This document shows positions 48,907 to 61,300 of a stretch of 64,000 bases of DNA, piece by piece; the stretch's first letter is position 1; each line of letters opens with the position of its first letter. A program made the position numbers and the translations under genes. Location of the stretch: NCBI GenBank assembly GCA_018417955.1, contig JACTVC010000003.1, positions 1,612,001-1,676,000 on the forward strand. Reading direction: 5' to 3'. This DNA comes from Laccaria trichodermophora (taxonomy: Eukaryota > Basidiomycota > Agaricomycetes > Agaricales > Hydnangiaceae). The notes below the pieces were generated by a model. It saw only the letters and a list, made by a program, of their open reading frames with translations. It did no database searches and was not told the DNA's origin.

Positions 48907-50737
48907 CTACAGCTCAGACTTGTTTTTTTTGCTCAGAGGCTCTTCCTCCTCCTCGACCTCTCCAACGCCAGGACCACCAGCTTTTGCAAGCACGATTTGT
49001 TTCCGCTTCATCCGCCCCAATTCCTTGTTGCTCAACTTTTTGTCCGAGGGATCCTCAGCTGCGGTCTCCTCGGCCTCCTCTGGCTTGTCTGCGTACTTGG
49101 GCATGGTTTGCAGATCTATGTATAGACTCAGTTTCTTGATGTCATCCACGGACGCTATACCAATTCATGAGCACAAAACGCCATCACTCCTGTGAAAATG
49201 ACATACCTTCCACCAATGACGTTCCATTGAGTGTCAATAACAGAGCACTGTGAGACCCTGATGGAGCTTCCACGAGCTGCCCCAACGAGAACTTCAAGAC
49301 TTTAACAAATGGGATTCCCGAGCTTGAAGGAACACCATCCGGAGTCCACTCTGAATCCAGTAGGATCCAAATCAACCCATCATCCGCAATAGTAAAATTG
49401 GTGATGGGTCTATCAAAGGCAAAATGTCGAATGTCGGACGCCGTTATGCCATCTCGGTAAGGGAACGTGAAGAGTGCCGTTGCACTATGAATTTTGTCAA
49501 CGACAGAATGGTCTAAATAACGAGAAACTTACCCAACGGCGCTGAAAATTATAGTAGGCACTCCATCAGCTTCCAAGCTGCCGATTTTCTGTATAACCAG
49601 CACCTTCTCCGCATTTTGCGTGGTGGGTTGAGATGACGATGCTGTAGGTCCCTCTTCGCTCTCCTTCTCTTCTTCCTGTCTATCCTTCCCTTTCGCCCTT
49701 CCTTTCCCTTTCCTCCGCTTTGACCCACTCTCCTCTGCAGCTTCATCCTCTTCATCGTCATCGTGCCCACCACGTCGCCTTTTGACAGCACGGATGACCA
49801 GGAACGGGTCTATTGCGTCCGCAACATCGATTGCGTGCTTTACCTCGCCCGTCATCCAATTCCACACTTTTAAATCGGGATCCCCACCACCAGATATCAG
49901 TTTGCTTCGATCAAACTTAGGGACATGGATTGCAGATACGAATCTGGGTCACAATGAATCAAAGCACATATACCGAAAAGTGAATAACATACTTGGAATG
50001 CCCTAGACAGTACATTTCAATATTATACCCTTGCGGGTACCAGCTCACTCTGATATGTTCATCCCGATCAGCAGTGATAATGTACCGTTCATCATGAGTG
50101 AGGAGGAACGCATTGAGCGGAGATGCATGTCCCAGTATCAGCTGCCCTCCTGAAGGGTTTTCGTGAGACGACAACGCGTCCTTCTTTTGGGTGACGGTCG
50201 AAGGGACATAGTCGAAGGGGTACCTACATAGACAGAGTGTAAACCCAGCAAAAGTCCCATGAAAACCTCGCAAACGCACCGAAAGATATCACCAAACTTG
50301 TCAGACGCCAGAATGCTCTGTGCATCTGCGCTGAATGCAAGACCTGTTGGCTTCTTGGGCAATTCACTGCTAATCCATTACGCGTTGAAAAAAAAAACAT
50401 GATCACTTGAGTACATACCGTTCACTCAAAAGCTTCAGCCCATCGACCTCCCAAAGCTTCAGAATCTTGTCCTCCCCCGTAGTGATCAAGTATTTCGATT
50501 CCTTATTGACAGCCGCACACCTTACGGGCCCCGATTTCAGCACTGCGCTCCTCGCTTCGTCTGTGAAAAGCGTAGTGGAGTGAAGCACATCTCCCGTTCT
50601 ATGACCCACTTAAATTGCGAAAGAAGTGTGGAGGAAGATGCGTACGTTGTATTTATGACTTGAATGTGTGGGCCAGATATGGCAACTGTATGTGAAGGAC
50701 CATGGAAGAGGTAGGTGTAGGGATAGTAAATTGTCAT
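48907..50737 (-). CDS. TRM82: tRNA (guanine-N7)-methyltransferase non-catalytic subunit TRM82
   Basis: A WD40 partner of Trm8, needed for m7G46 in tRNA. The start at 50737 gives YYPYTYLFHGPSHTVAISGP. WD units follow: VRCAAVNKESKYLITTGEDKILKLWEVD, PKKPTGLAFSADAQSILASDKFGDIF, GHASPLNAFLLTHDERYIITADRDEHIRVSWYPQGYNI (typical Trm82 text) and KLISGGGDPDLKVWNWMTG. A Lys/Glu-rich insert (near 49760-49620) interrupts the propeller. The C-terminal region has a basic-acidic tail with LSNKELGRMKRKQIVLAKAG. Stop at 48907-48909. The gene looks complete. It is divergent from the TMEM97-like gene with only about 80 bp between start codons. Confidence 0.88.
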
Positions 50738-50816
50738 CGCACGGAACTGACCCTGAGGACACTGAGTTGTAATCGTTCAGAATCAACGTTCCATACGTTC
50801 AACGTTCAGCGCTGCA

Positions 50817-51589
50817 ATGGTCATCCACCTAGAAAAGAAATCTACGAGCAGTAAATCCGTGCCCCCGCTCACCGCTCGTCCCCTCGACCTCCTCTACGCC
50901 ATCTTTTTCGCCGTAAGCACTCCTCTGTTTTCAAGCTTCCCCATCTAAAACTAAAAATAAATCCACAGTTCCACATCCCAGCATCCATCTTCCTAGACCT
51001 CCAATACTTCTACCCAAAATGGGCCATACCACCCTTCATGCGCTCCCTAATTCCACTATACGTCCAAATGTCTAACGACCCCCTCGTGGGCGGACTAGCC
51101 GGTTTCTTCGGGGACAACTCACACCTGCTCTGGTTCAAATCGTTCCTCTATCTCGAAGCGTTCGTTGTCTCCTCCGTCGCGGGCGCGTTGAGGTGTTAAT
51201 TTATTCTCAGTATATTCCAAGTACCCGTCTTCTTCATTGGACTTCACGGGCTTTACAAAGGTTCGCACACCCATGCATACCCCATTTTCAGTCCCCTCTG
51301 ACACTTCCTCTACATAGGCTCCAAGTCGATCTACGTCCTCCTCATAATCTACGGCGCCTCAACAGCCACCACAACACTCCCATGCATCCTCTACTTCCTC
51401 CAGGTCCCCAGACTCGCTTCTGGTGTTCTGGCGACACCAGGCGTCGAATCATTAACAACAGAACAACTCATCCTTTTGCTATCGAGCTATATTCCATTTT
51501 TCCTTATACCCCTCCTAATGGCAGTCGACATGGCGTACCGCGTTTTGGGATTGGTCAAAGCTGGTGTAAAGGCGGAGAAGTGGGAGTAA
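50817..51589 (+). CDS. EXPERA-domain membrane protein, TMEM97/sigma-2 receptor-like
   Basis: A small four-helix membrane protein of the EXPERA family, related to TMEM97 and EBP, proteins of ER/sterol homeostasis. The ATG at 50817 gives a short N-terminus then RPLDLLYAIFFA. After a first intron comes FHIPASIFLDLQYFYPKWA, NDPLVGG and LLWFKSFLYLEAF. Later exons give FQVPVFFIGLHGLYK, then SKSIYVLLIIYGASTATTTLPCILYF, and PFFLIPLLMAVDMAYRV, ending in a Lys-rich ER-retrieval-like tail KAEKWE. Oddity: near 51195 a TAA lies in frame, and the only frame-preserving splice I can find is a GT...AG of 18 nt (51193-51210). Otherwise the helix-2/3 junction uses a splice not resolved here. Confidence 0.82.
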
Positions 51590-51842
51590 ACCTTCACATT
51601 CTGTTCATATACCCAATTTATCAGGGAAGCTTCAACTATGCTATCGATATTTTACAATTTTCTACACTGCTCTTCATTTCGCCCATCGCACCCAAAAGCC
51701 CATCAGAAACTGGAAAAAAAGTGAGCTGGTCCTGCCAGTAAGGCGCCCGAGTCGTTTTTGTGCTTGTCGTTATAAAAAATACACATGAGTCTTCTTGTCT
51801 TGTCTTTTCGCTCTCTCTTCGTGCAAGTTGTCGTCTTCGCTT

Positions 51843-54172
51843 CTACTCCCCACCACCAACGTCAACACTGCTTCCACCAGCTGAAACAGCATACTCATGC
51901 GCATCACTCCAACTCTGCCTATGACTCTGGCGCTGCAGGGAACTAACCCTGCCCAACCCAGTAGCACCCTGCGAATACGTCCTCGGCTTCACATGCACCC
52001 CTCCATACCTCGACGCAGGGGGAGCAGAGGGATTATAAAGGTTCGGATTACTATTTTTCAGGGGAAAAAAAATCAGCCTCCGCCTCGGCAAAATATCAAG
52101 GTTCCGAAAACTCACTTGGCTCTCAACGTCGGACCCACAGCCAACCTGGCAAAGTTGCTCGGGAAGAGCGGATTTCCAGGTGCCCGATCGCCCACAGGAT
52201 CATAGCCCACATCACTCGTGTACCCAGAACTATCACCGGCATCGCTGCCTGCATAAGTGATGGACGAATAACTAGAAGACTCGCCCATCCTCGATGCGAT
52301 ATTCCCAAATGATTCCGAACGCTGAAAGGGGCCAACAGAGGAGGACATGGAGCTCCTGCGCGAGTGTGGGAGCGAAGACTGTCCCGATGGATACGGGGGC
52401 AGGGGCGAAATGGGAGAAGGAACTGGGGGCGTGCTAGCTGTGGCGTGAAACGAATTGGAGAGAGGCAACGGGGCAGTGGAGATGCGCAATCCTTGAATTT
52501 GGGAGGGTGAAATGAGGTCTGGATCTTCCGGCGCGGTCTCCTTGTCAGCGTCCACCCCTTCCGTCTCTTCCTCTTCTTCTGCACCTTCTGCAATGTCACC
52601 GAGACCGTCCCCGATAGCACCTAGAGACCCCTGAAGGGAGAGCGGAGGGGGGTTGCTGATAGACGGTGGTGCAAGTAACGGTTCAATCGAGATATAATCA
52701 GCCGCATCGGTGATCCCAGGGCTAGCAGGTTGTTGTATTATAGTCGGAGGGCTGAGGCTTCCAATGAGGATAGTCGACTCGTGATCTGGGGGACTTCGAG
52801 CCCCTTGTGGGGTAGGAGAGATGGTGGTGGCCCCCGTCGTAGATATATCTGGAGACTCGACAGCCTTGGCTGACGTTTGCACGAAACCTTTTTCAAGGCC
52901 CTGAAGCTTTCCCTCTACCTGAGTACGGAAGTTGGCCTCTTGATCGTCTTTTGACGACAAAGTCCGCTCTCTCTCCCTCTTTCCAAGATAGAGGGAAGCG
53001 GTGGGAGATTCGACACTGAGACGCTTGGCGGCACGAGCAAACACAGGGGAGTCCATGACGGCGTCCCAGTCAGACCAGTGACCGCTTGCAGAACGACCTT
53101 CATCATCAGATATTTCGTCTGTATCAACACAGCTTTCATCATCGTCAGGATCTCTGGTGAAATCACAGTCAACATCCAGCTCTGGCGGGATGCCCAAGGC
53201 GCCTTTGATTCGTTCCCAGAGGAGTTCCGAATGTGAAAGGATACATTTACGAGCAGATAATGCCCAAAACGGATCTGGGGCCACGTCCCTATCGACCTTG
53301 GTAAGGTGATAGATGAGGTGGTTGTAAGACCATTGCGTAGGATCGCGTGGAAGGGACAGGGTCTGATCAGATGGAGGATCGATTATCTTTGACCAAGTCT
53401 GGGCGAGGAGCGAAAAGAGCTTGACATCGGGAGGAGAGGAGATGAGTGCTGCGACCTCTGATGGACGATCTACAAAAGGGAGAAAGATATCCGCAGGGAG
53501 AGGCGTAAAGGTAGCCGGGGAAACAGAAGCAGGTGCAGGTGCAGAGCTAGTGCCAAACTTTGGCGAGTGTGCACGCAGCACGGGAGAGTGGGAAAGTGGT
53601 GCAGGCGAGGAGGGCCCTGAGAACGGAGTACCCTGAAGTTGAGTGAGTGTGCGTGGGTTGGTGGCCTGGCGTGCGAGGTCGACGAGCTGGTCTGGAGTTA
53701 GGCGAGGCTTTGAGGGGAAAGGAGATGTGGGGCCAAGACGAGGAGAAGATGGACGGAGACGGGGAGAAGATGATGGACTTGGGGGACGATCTCTATTAAT
53801 ACTGTTCGCAGAGGAAGAGGGGCCTCCTTGAGCTGGCCCTGCACCTGAGAAGGAAGAGAAAGCGAAACTAAGGCGATTACCAGGAATGGAATCTGAAGGG
53901 GGAGATGTTGAGGAGACAGGGCCAGGCTGTTGATGACGACGCGGAATCCTCCGCTGGCTCAGAGCAGAAGAAGATGGAGGCTCACTCAGGGTGATGGGTT
54001 GGGTATTGATTTGCTGCTGAGCAACGCGGACGATGGTCAGCGTACTAGATGAGGTGCGGTTTGGGTTCTCATTGATCTCAGCGTGAACCGCAAATGGATC
54101 ATAAGCAGAGACAGAACCACGGCGAGTAGAGACACGGCGATGTGGTATAGGGATTGAAGCAGTAGCAGACAT
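51843..54172 (-). CDS. Ser/Pro-rich protein of unknown function
   Basis: Not recognised as a known family. The ATG at 54172 (MSATASIPIPHRRVSTRRGS) starts a 686-residue first exon ending near 52115. A short last exon carries NPNLYNPSAPPASRYGG and ends VDVGGGE with stop at 51843. Much is low-complexity Ser/Pro. A more ordered, probably conserved core lies around 53420-53150: VKLFSLLAQTWSKIIDPP, WSYNHLIYHLTKVDRDVAPD and LLWERIKGALGIPPELDVDCDF, followed by an acidic Asp/Glu stretch. No signal peptide or membrane segment. Ordinary codon use suggests a real gene; probably a fungal-specific disordered regulator. Confidence 0.75.
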
Positions 54173-54319
54173 GGTTGTTATAATAAAAGCACAAGGTAAT
54201 GACCACACTTTATACTAAACATCAATCACGACGTCACTGCTACATAACTAGACTTGGGTCGACTGCCTAATCCCATCTAAAATCATTTCAGCTTCATAGA
54301 ATATTCAAGCGTCATTCAA

Positions 54320-55619
54320 TCATACCTTTTCGTAAATCTTTTCAATCCATTCCATGTTCGCCACAGAATCCTCCTTTGTAATCCACGTCTGCGGAGTTCT
54401 TCCTTTCAATTGGTCCACAAACGCCTCCAACTGATACCGATACGTAGACCATTCTTTCCCTTTCTCCTCTCCCTCAAACTTGTACACCTTTTCTGTCCTC
54501 GTCTTCGCTTTCCCGTTCCCGTCAACCACCTTTACTTTAAGCCAATGATATATCGCAGGCGCGACAAAGTTGAACAACTCAACCTCCCCATTCTCACATT
54601 TTACCACAGCGCTGATCTGTGGTATCTTTGGAATGACCCCGAGGGTAGGGGGCATGGCCAGGTCACAAGTGATAGTACCCGTAACGCCCTTTGGAAGGAG
54701 GAGCTCGGCAACCGTTCTGCGGTCCACATTCCGGACGTAATCTGATGGTGGGGAAGGGGGCACGTAAACCTCGTGCGTAGCGGATTCTATAGAAATCGGC
54801 TCGGAGGAGGATAGGTACCGCAGACAGCTCAGGGTGTAGCCTGACAGAACATGAGAAAATTATAGCGGTATAATAAAAGATACCCACATCCCATATCCAT
54901 GAGTGCACCTCCACCCAACTCATACTTGTACCTGATATCTCCAGGCCCCATGATGCCTTTGGGAATGGCGAGACTAGTCGAGATATGCTTCACAGCACCA
55001 AGTTCACCGCCATCAACGATCGCTTTGAGTCTTTGCACTGCAGGGTGGAATCGGTAGTGGAAAGCTTCCATGAGGATGAGGCCTTTGCTTTCTGCGAGCT
55101 TGAACATTTCACGCGTCTCTTCTGCCGTCGAAGCTGCTGGCTTTTCGAGAAGAACATGCTTCCCGGCTGCCAGAGCCTTCATTGTCCACTCGTAATGAAG
55201 ACCATTGGGTAGCTAGAAAACAAAGGTAAGAAATAGTGATAAGAAATTTGTTGGTGCGACAAACAGGGTTGTAAACGACTTCGACCTCTGGGTCATCAAG
55301 GAGTTCTAAACAGTAGTCCATGAGCCAAAGAAACGTAGGAGAAAGAAAAGGACGAACGTTGATAACCAGTAGAACCTCCATAAGCCTTTTCAATGCCATG
55401 TTTCTTCGCAAACGCATCGGCTCTCTTCTGGTCTCTTGCAGCGACAGCATAGACCTGAACTTCTGGGTGGGTGTTTGCAGGAGAGATGAGTGCCGGAGGA
55501 GCAATAGCAGCTGCTCCTAGGATTCCAAACTTTATAGGCTGGCTTTCAGTGGTGACAGGGGCCGCGGACGAGTTGAAAGGGGTGGAAACGCGTTTCACAA
55601 AGTCGAGGAACCAAGCCAT
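54320..55619 (-). CDS. Gfo/Idh/MocA dehydrogenase, dihydrodiol/D-xylose 1-dehydrogenase type
   Basis: An NAD(P)-dependent oxidoreductase of the Gfo/Idh/MocA family, closest in pattern to dihydrodiol dehydrogenase/D-xylose 1-dehydrogenase (NADP+). The start at 55619 gives MAWFLDFVKRVSTPF. The Rossmann segment reads IKFGILGAAAIAPPALI. After an intron come LPNGLHYEWTMKALAAGKHVLLEKPAAST, with the catalytic EKP motif, then AFHYRFHPAVQRLK and GGALMDMGC. The C-terminal sheet domain ends YQLEAFVDQLKGR...IEKIYEKV, with stop at 54320. Introns of about 55-65 nt. The gene is complete. Its 5' third and promoter are duplicated at 62416-62790, where the gene is broken. Confidence 0.88.
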
Positions 55620-56302
55620 TGTGGTGGGTCGATTCGAAGATATTCAAAGGTGGTTGTGATATTTATACGCACATTATCATATGGATTCATTCCACGCGGT
55701 CGAGATTCGTCGAAGCATTTGAATGAACAGCGTATTTGGCGTTGTTGATTGCTCTCAACTGAAGAGGTACTTTTTATTCTACAAGTCACGCAAGGAATCT
55801 AATCACAAAAGGACAGTTCAAAACTCGATCTTCTGGTCCGCGTAAGATACTCCTGTCCCCCAAATCTACATGGGAGTCGCTATGGGAAGAAAACGCAGAT
55901 GATTCCACTGCGTTTATTTATTGACCAGTGAACATTTTATTCTAGCTGAAAACTAGATTTGAACCCTGATTCGTTGAACCTTCCGAAATTCGTTCCAAAA
56001 GACGCTCTCCTTCTTGCAGACCAGTGCAGACCCCAACAAGTTTATACACGAATGGCCATCCAAATTCAGGTAGCGGTACCTCCACTCCCCTCGCACACGT
56101 AACATGGCTTCGAAAAACGGAGTATATATGTAAGCAGAGAAGGCGTCCAACGGTCAGGTATCCAAGAACCGTATGTTGTCGTTATCACCCCTTGATTCCC
56201 TTCTGACTCTCTGCCCAGAAAACATCTCGTCTCCGCATCCATCGACATCGGCCGCCCCGCACAGCTTCGGGATATCGAGGCCTCTTTCGCAGCCTGCAAC
56301 AA
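55133..56302. repeat. left copy of about 1-kb direct segmental duplication
   Basis: The 5' part of the dehydrogenase, the intergenic promoter and the start of PAF1 occur here and again at 62416-63381 in the same orientation. Identity is high with indels. Shared start text is GCTGCTGGCTTTTCGAGAAG and shared end text is GCCTGCAACAACG. This copy keeps dehydrogenase exon 1 but has lost the PAF1 start region by deletions near 55855-55880. Confidence 0.9.
55850..56302 (+). pseudogene. truncated PAF1 copy
   Basis: Matches PAF1 exon 1 (from SLWEEN onward), intron 1 and early exon 2 of the gene at 62814. The start codon and about the first 45 residues are deleted, in-frame stops occur (for instance near 55920), and similarity ends abruptly at about 56302 where inserted DNA starts. 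Not functional. Confidence 0.88.
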
Positions 56303-57139
56303 CGGGAGTGGACGATACGCTGCTTGGTGGCTGGCCTCTCCCAGCGAATCCTTGCATTTCAGGTGCCACAGGAGCGGGGACTATAACGGATAATAACCTA
56401 TCCAATTCAGCATATCGTAAAGTTGCAGTGGGGCAAGACAAAACAAATGGCTGTTACATATATCATTCGACGACCGCCACAATATTTTCTTTCTCACGAC
56501 CTCGATTATCGATCTGAGCACCTCCCTTGTTCTTGACCGGCGATCCCACAAGAATCATTCTCCAGAAGGACGCGTTTGGTTTCCAAACTCCTTTGCGGTC
56601 CTCAGTCCTCTAGTGAGCCCCCTTCTTCGTGGTAGGATGACGGCGCTAACCCACTGCCAAGAACACGGCCCTTCCGTCCAACTTTTTTGGTTCAAGCGTG
56701 TTAGCTGCGAGGGTTTCGACTCGCCAGGCGCTGTTCGCTCGGGTTGAGCTGCAGCTCGTAGATAGCATGGGTACGTTGGTTGATGTCAATCTTCTATGTG
56801 CATTTATCGACCGCCTTTTGGTTCCTCTCTATTGCCCTCACTCCCTCATCACTGGTTTTGGGCTTTGTCCCCGACGGCTCGCGGCAGCCAACAGTACCAC
56901 GCCATGACAGCGCTCTAGCTAGCCCAACAAACGTTCGACGCCAAAAGCATCCCCACATCGACCAGGGTTTGATAAGGAGCTGTGCCGCGAAACAAGCCTC
57001 TCTCCACAACCACTCGATCTCCAACAATTCTGCCATCCTTTGAGCGATCCGGTTGCCTCGTCGGACACTCTCCCCCTTTTTGCCATGCATGCTCGACTCT
57101 TTATGCACAGAAAGATCTTGCTAACGAGACTCCTGTAGC
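56303..57139. other. unassigned stretch before the polyubiquitin relic
   Basis: The left part of the about 6.1-kb insertion. No gene recognised. Open frames on both strands here lack family features. The right part (from about 56700) may be the former promoter and leader of the polyubiquitin gene. Confidence 0.45.
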
Positions 57140-57850
57140 ATGCAGATCTTCGCAAAGACCCTCGCCCTCGAGGTGGAGTCCTCCGATATCATTGATAACG
57201 TCAAAGCCAAGATCCAAGACAAGGAGGGGTAAGTAGAGTCTGGTGGTTATTCGCTTATCGTCATGCAGGATCCCCCTGATCAGCAGCGTTCAAATTTCGC
57301 TGGCAAGCAGCTCGAGGACGACCGCACTCTTTTGCATTACAATATTCAGAAGGAGTCTACTCTCCACCTTGTCCTTCGTCTCCGTGGTGATATGCAAATC
57401 TTTGTCAAGACCTTCACGGGTAAGACGATCACCCTTTGGGACACGATCGACAATGTGAAGGCCAATATCCAAGACAAAGAAGGTGTCCCTCCTGACCAGC
57501 AACACTTAATTTCGCTGGCAAACAAGTCGAACGCACTCTTCTTGGTTACGACATGTAGAAGGAGTCCACCCTCCTCATTTTGCGTCTTCGCGGTGGTCTA
57601 CAGATTTTCGTCAAGACTCTTTTTGGAAAACGATTACCCTTTAGGTTGAATCCCCCGATACAATCGACAACGTGAAGGCCAAGGTCCAAGACAAAGAAAT
57701 CATCTCTCCCGACCAACAGCGACATCAGGCAACATCGACAACGACCGCACCATTCTCAGTCATCGTTGGAACAAGCACTGGAGTATCCTCCGCGACATCC
57801 CCCGCAGCATTCTCCGCGTCCGCGGCTTCGAGTGCTGTAACCTCCACCGA
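57140..57850 (+). pseudogene. degenerate polyubiquitin gene
   Basis: The ATG at 57140 starts [30 protein letters not shown], then a GTAAGT intron (57229-57268). Ubiquitin text resumes ([31 protein letters not shown]), followed by a second unit ([15 protein letters not shown]) and a decayed third ([12 protein letters not shown], VKAKVQDKE). Damage: the frame across the intron does not fit, the second unit lacks the EVESS residues, and stops and frameshifts cut units two and three. So it is a relic, not a source of ubiquitin. Confidence 0.85.
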
Positions 57851-57959
57851 CGACCACCTTCTCTTTTTCTCTCCTGGCTACGATTTCTACCGCAATTCCA
57901 TTGGCCTCGATCGTCTACAACCAGTCCTGTCTTGCCCTGTCTTGCCACACTCCCACTAG

Positions 57960-58361
57960 ACACCACTACCGTCCCTGGTGCTCAGCGTCTCCCTCATCAC
58001 TTGCTGACTTGGTGATGCGTTCTACAATGTCCTCTCCTCCGTTGCGCTGTTCTATTTAGTTAGCTGTATCATGATTACTATCGGCGTTCATATACAGGAG
58101 AGTTTTGTAATTGGTAAAGAGTAATTACAGAGAGTGGGGTTAGCGTAAACGAACAAGATGAACTAAATATGCCAGGCTCGCGTTGGTGGTAACGAACAAG
58201 TCCTTCCCTGATTGAACAGTTCTGAAGCGAAACTGTGCTGAAGTTGAGCAAAAACTTCAGCAACGTTTTCAGATTTTAGTTTGCGAAATTGCGGAAATAT
58301 TTGTATTGTCATCAAAGTAAAAAATTACAGCACAGGAATGACTCTCTGTCCTCCACAATGC
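57960..58361. other. intergenic region
   Basis: Between the ubiquitin relic and the 3' end of the P-loop gene. AT-rich, no feature recognised. Confidence 0.5.
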
Positions 58362-61300
58362 TCAACCTTTCTGCTGTTTTCTATGCCTGGCTTCCAGTTT
58401 TGTTAAGGACATACCCAATACATCTTGAAAGATGTTCAGAGTGGATTCCCACTTGTCACTCACAGTGGATAAACCGGTGCTGTCGACGTTCGAAGTTCGG
58501 AAATACAGCATCGCGGGTGCCCATTCTGCCAAGGAGGAATAAGCATCGTATCCGCGGATGTTGATACGATCGGCCTCGACTTCTTGAGACTGATCGAATG
58601 CCGACCAGTACTGGCCTTCTTCCGCTTTACAACTTGTGATTTGAACGCACGGACCATTCTTGTTCCCAAAGCGAGTTGGTGTGCCGAGGTCCATCAAGAT
58701 TGCTATATATCTTGGCTTCCAGGTTTTTGATTTAAATTTAATGAATGGGGTGGTCATGGTCTTGATCAAAGATAATTCCGCTGCTGCGCCTCGGTTCTTA
58801 AACTGCAAAACAACAAAGACAAACTTTTCGGGATCGAAAGGTTCGGACAAGTCGCCACTATAACCAACGAGGATTGCATCAATGACGGCTTGATTGTGCA
58901 CGCATTGTAGTGCCACACCCCTTTGCCAGCACATCACCAGAAACTCAACTGTAACAGTCTTGTCCACAAAGTTGGAGAGCTGTGCGAAGTGGGTGAAATT
59001 TAGGTGTACACCTTCTGTCCACTGAAGACCCGCTTGAATATGTTCTGCATTCAGTAGATTTTGAAGGAACAACTTCAGAGTGAACGGCCGCACAGCCAAT
59101 TGCAGACGTGATCCTCGATTGGTCTCTTCAACTATCTTGTTCGGCTTGGAGGAGGTATCAACATTGCACAGTTGACCCCCTGCTGCAACAACAGTGGCAT
59201 CACGAGTTACGATCAGGATGATGCGCGCCAAAGTCTCGCCTTTTTCGCCGATAGAAATTATGTCGTTCGCAAGGAGAAGTTCTTCAACTAGGGTCCGCAT
59301 CGCGGCTATGTAGACTTCCTTTTCGCTGAGAAGAAGCCACCCAGCTGCGATAGCTAGTATTGGCTCAGATGGAACTACGGATTTGAGAATGCCTGTCTCA
59401 GCATCATAATCTGTGAGAAGACGCATATGGCTCTTGACGGAGTTGATAGCCATCGTCTTGGCTGCACCCTCAGCATACAGGTTTAGAATAAACCGGGTTG
59501 AATGTAACGCCAAGACCTGTAAGTTTCGAGTGTCTGACTTAGCGTTGGTGTTGGCATAGAGGAATTGCTCAGGTTTGGCGCATAGTAGTTTTCTAGCTGC
59601 TGCATGCATAATTTCATCGTCACGATACAGTGACCACAGCTAAAGACATGGGAGGCGAGATCAGAACAAGGAACCTTATCATCAATTTAGGACTACACAC
59701 CGGTCGACCATACTTGCAGAGATTGTCTAGTCGTAGAGTGTGCATTGGTATTTTGGATAGCGTCTCTGGTGAAGGTACCATAACGTCGTATGGCATGAAT
59801 GGGAAGGGTGGAAGAGGTTTAAAATCATTCTGTAGGCGCCACGAGGGTGCCGTTTCATCTGCGGTAGGGTAAATGTCTCCCAACCCAGCTGTCGTATCAA
59901 GCATCAAGAACCAGAATCCAAGTCGATCGCAAGCTTTAATAGCCCTCTGCATTGCAAGGAGCGTGATACGGTCCTCTGCTCGTTCTCTTGGAGTGAAGTT
60001 GAGTAAACAACATTCATCCAACGTAAAGATGAAGGAAGATAATCCTAGTTCAGTCAGTTCCTGGTTTAAAGCTTCTGCAAATGGCTTAACGAGGACGTTG
60101 TGCAGCTCCTGTACCCATGGGCCGATACCTAAACCTTTATAAAACACACCGACACTTGACAACTATGATTTTGACTCACCCCAGGGATCCTTCTTCGTTG
60201 ATGTGGAGGGAGTTGCTTTTGTTGCCTCCAGCGGAGCAGCAGAGCCTGAACTGACGGCAGAGATGGCAGCACTTATCTCCATTCGGTTGCCAGAGTTGTC
60301 TTGCTCGCCTTGAGGAATCTGAGGCGAGGATTTTGTAGAAACGGTTCTGATGTCACGTGCTTTTAATACACCTTCGACGCCTTCAGTTAGCAAGGCAATA
60401 GCTTTGCCCTGCACCTTTACAAAATTTTTGTAGCGCGGCGAGTTCTCCGGGTGTTTACCAGGGATACCCCAAGCAGCATCAAAAACTATTTTGGCTTGGG
60501 CGGTATCGCGACCACGCCTCGCATCTACGATCGTCTCATACAGGACGGCACAAAAGGCCCCTAGGAAGGCTGCTGCAATCTCTTCACTCTGAATAGTGTC
60601 AACAACGAGGTCAATTGTTAAAAGCTTAGGTAAATCACCTTTAAAGGTCCAAGGTTTGACACCACCTCTGGTGGGAGAACTTTAGATGGCTTGGTTAAGA
60701 ATTCGAAGACGGGGATATCGCCAAGGGGGAACCCATCTCGGGGATCTGGTCTTCGCTTGAAATTGTGTCCCATCCCACGAAAACAGATGCTGACACCCCA
60801 ATACTTCGTGGGATCCTGAGATTGAATGAGGTACTGTGAACCTGTGAAGAGCGTCGCTGCTCACCGATTTTGCGAGTTCAGCCACCGCCCTCGACTTCCC
60901 TGTTCCACTACTTTGAAGAACTGTTATCGCCTTTCCATAGTGTATGTCTTTATTGTAAAGCTTCTTATATTTTTCTAGACCTGTCTTCAACCACAGGGCG
61001 GCTGGCCCATGAAAATTTGCTGTGAAAGACGAATTCAGTCGTATTGCAGCCTCTTCCCTACAAATGGATAGGTGTTAGTTGAGCTGGCGCAGTTAGTTTG
61101 TAAAATTGCGCAATCCTCACATCGATTGTGACTTGTGGTCAATCATTTCACCATCGTCAGACTGGGCATTTATAATTTTTGCTGGACTGATGTCAGAGCC
61201 AGTCAATGAACTAAGAAAATTCAGTGCTTACTTTGAATGCCAGACCCAATCAAGAGGTCTACATCACTTCCATGACAGAGGAGATAAATCAGGGATTCAT

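Noticed and set aside
53421..53831. plus-strand Gly/Arg/Glu-rich ORFs
   Set aside because: Antisense shadows of the low-complexity Ser/Pro exon of the unknown gene on the minus strand.
56154..56517. ORFs across the PAF1 duplication junction
   Set aside because: They join PAF1-derived sequence to inserted DNA and match nothing on either side; chance frames.
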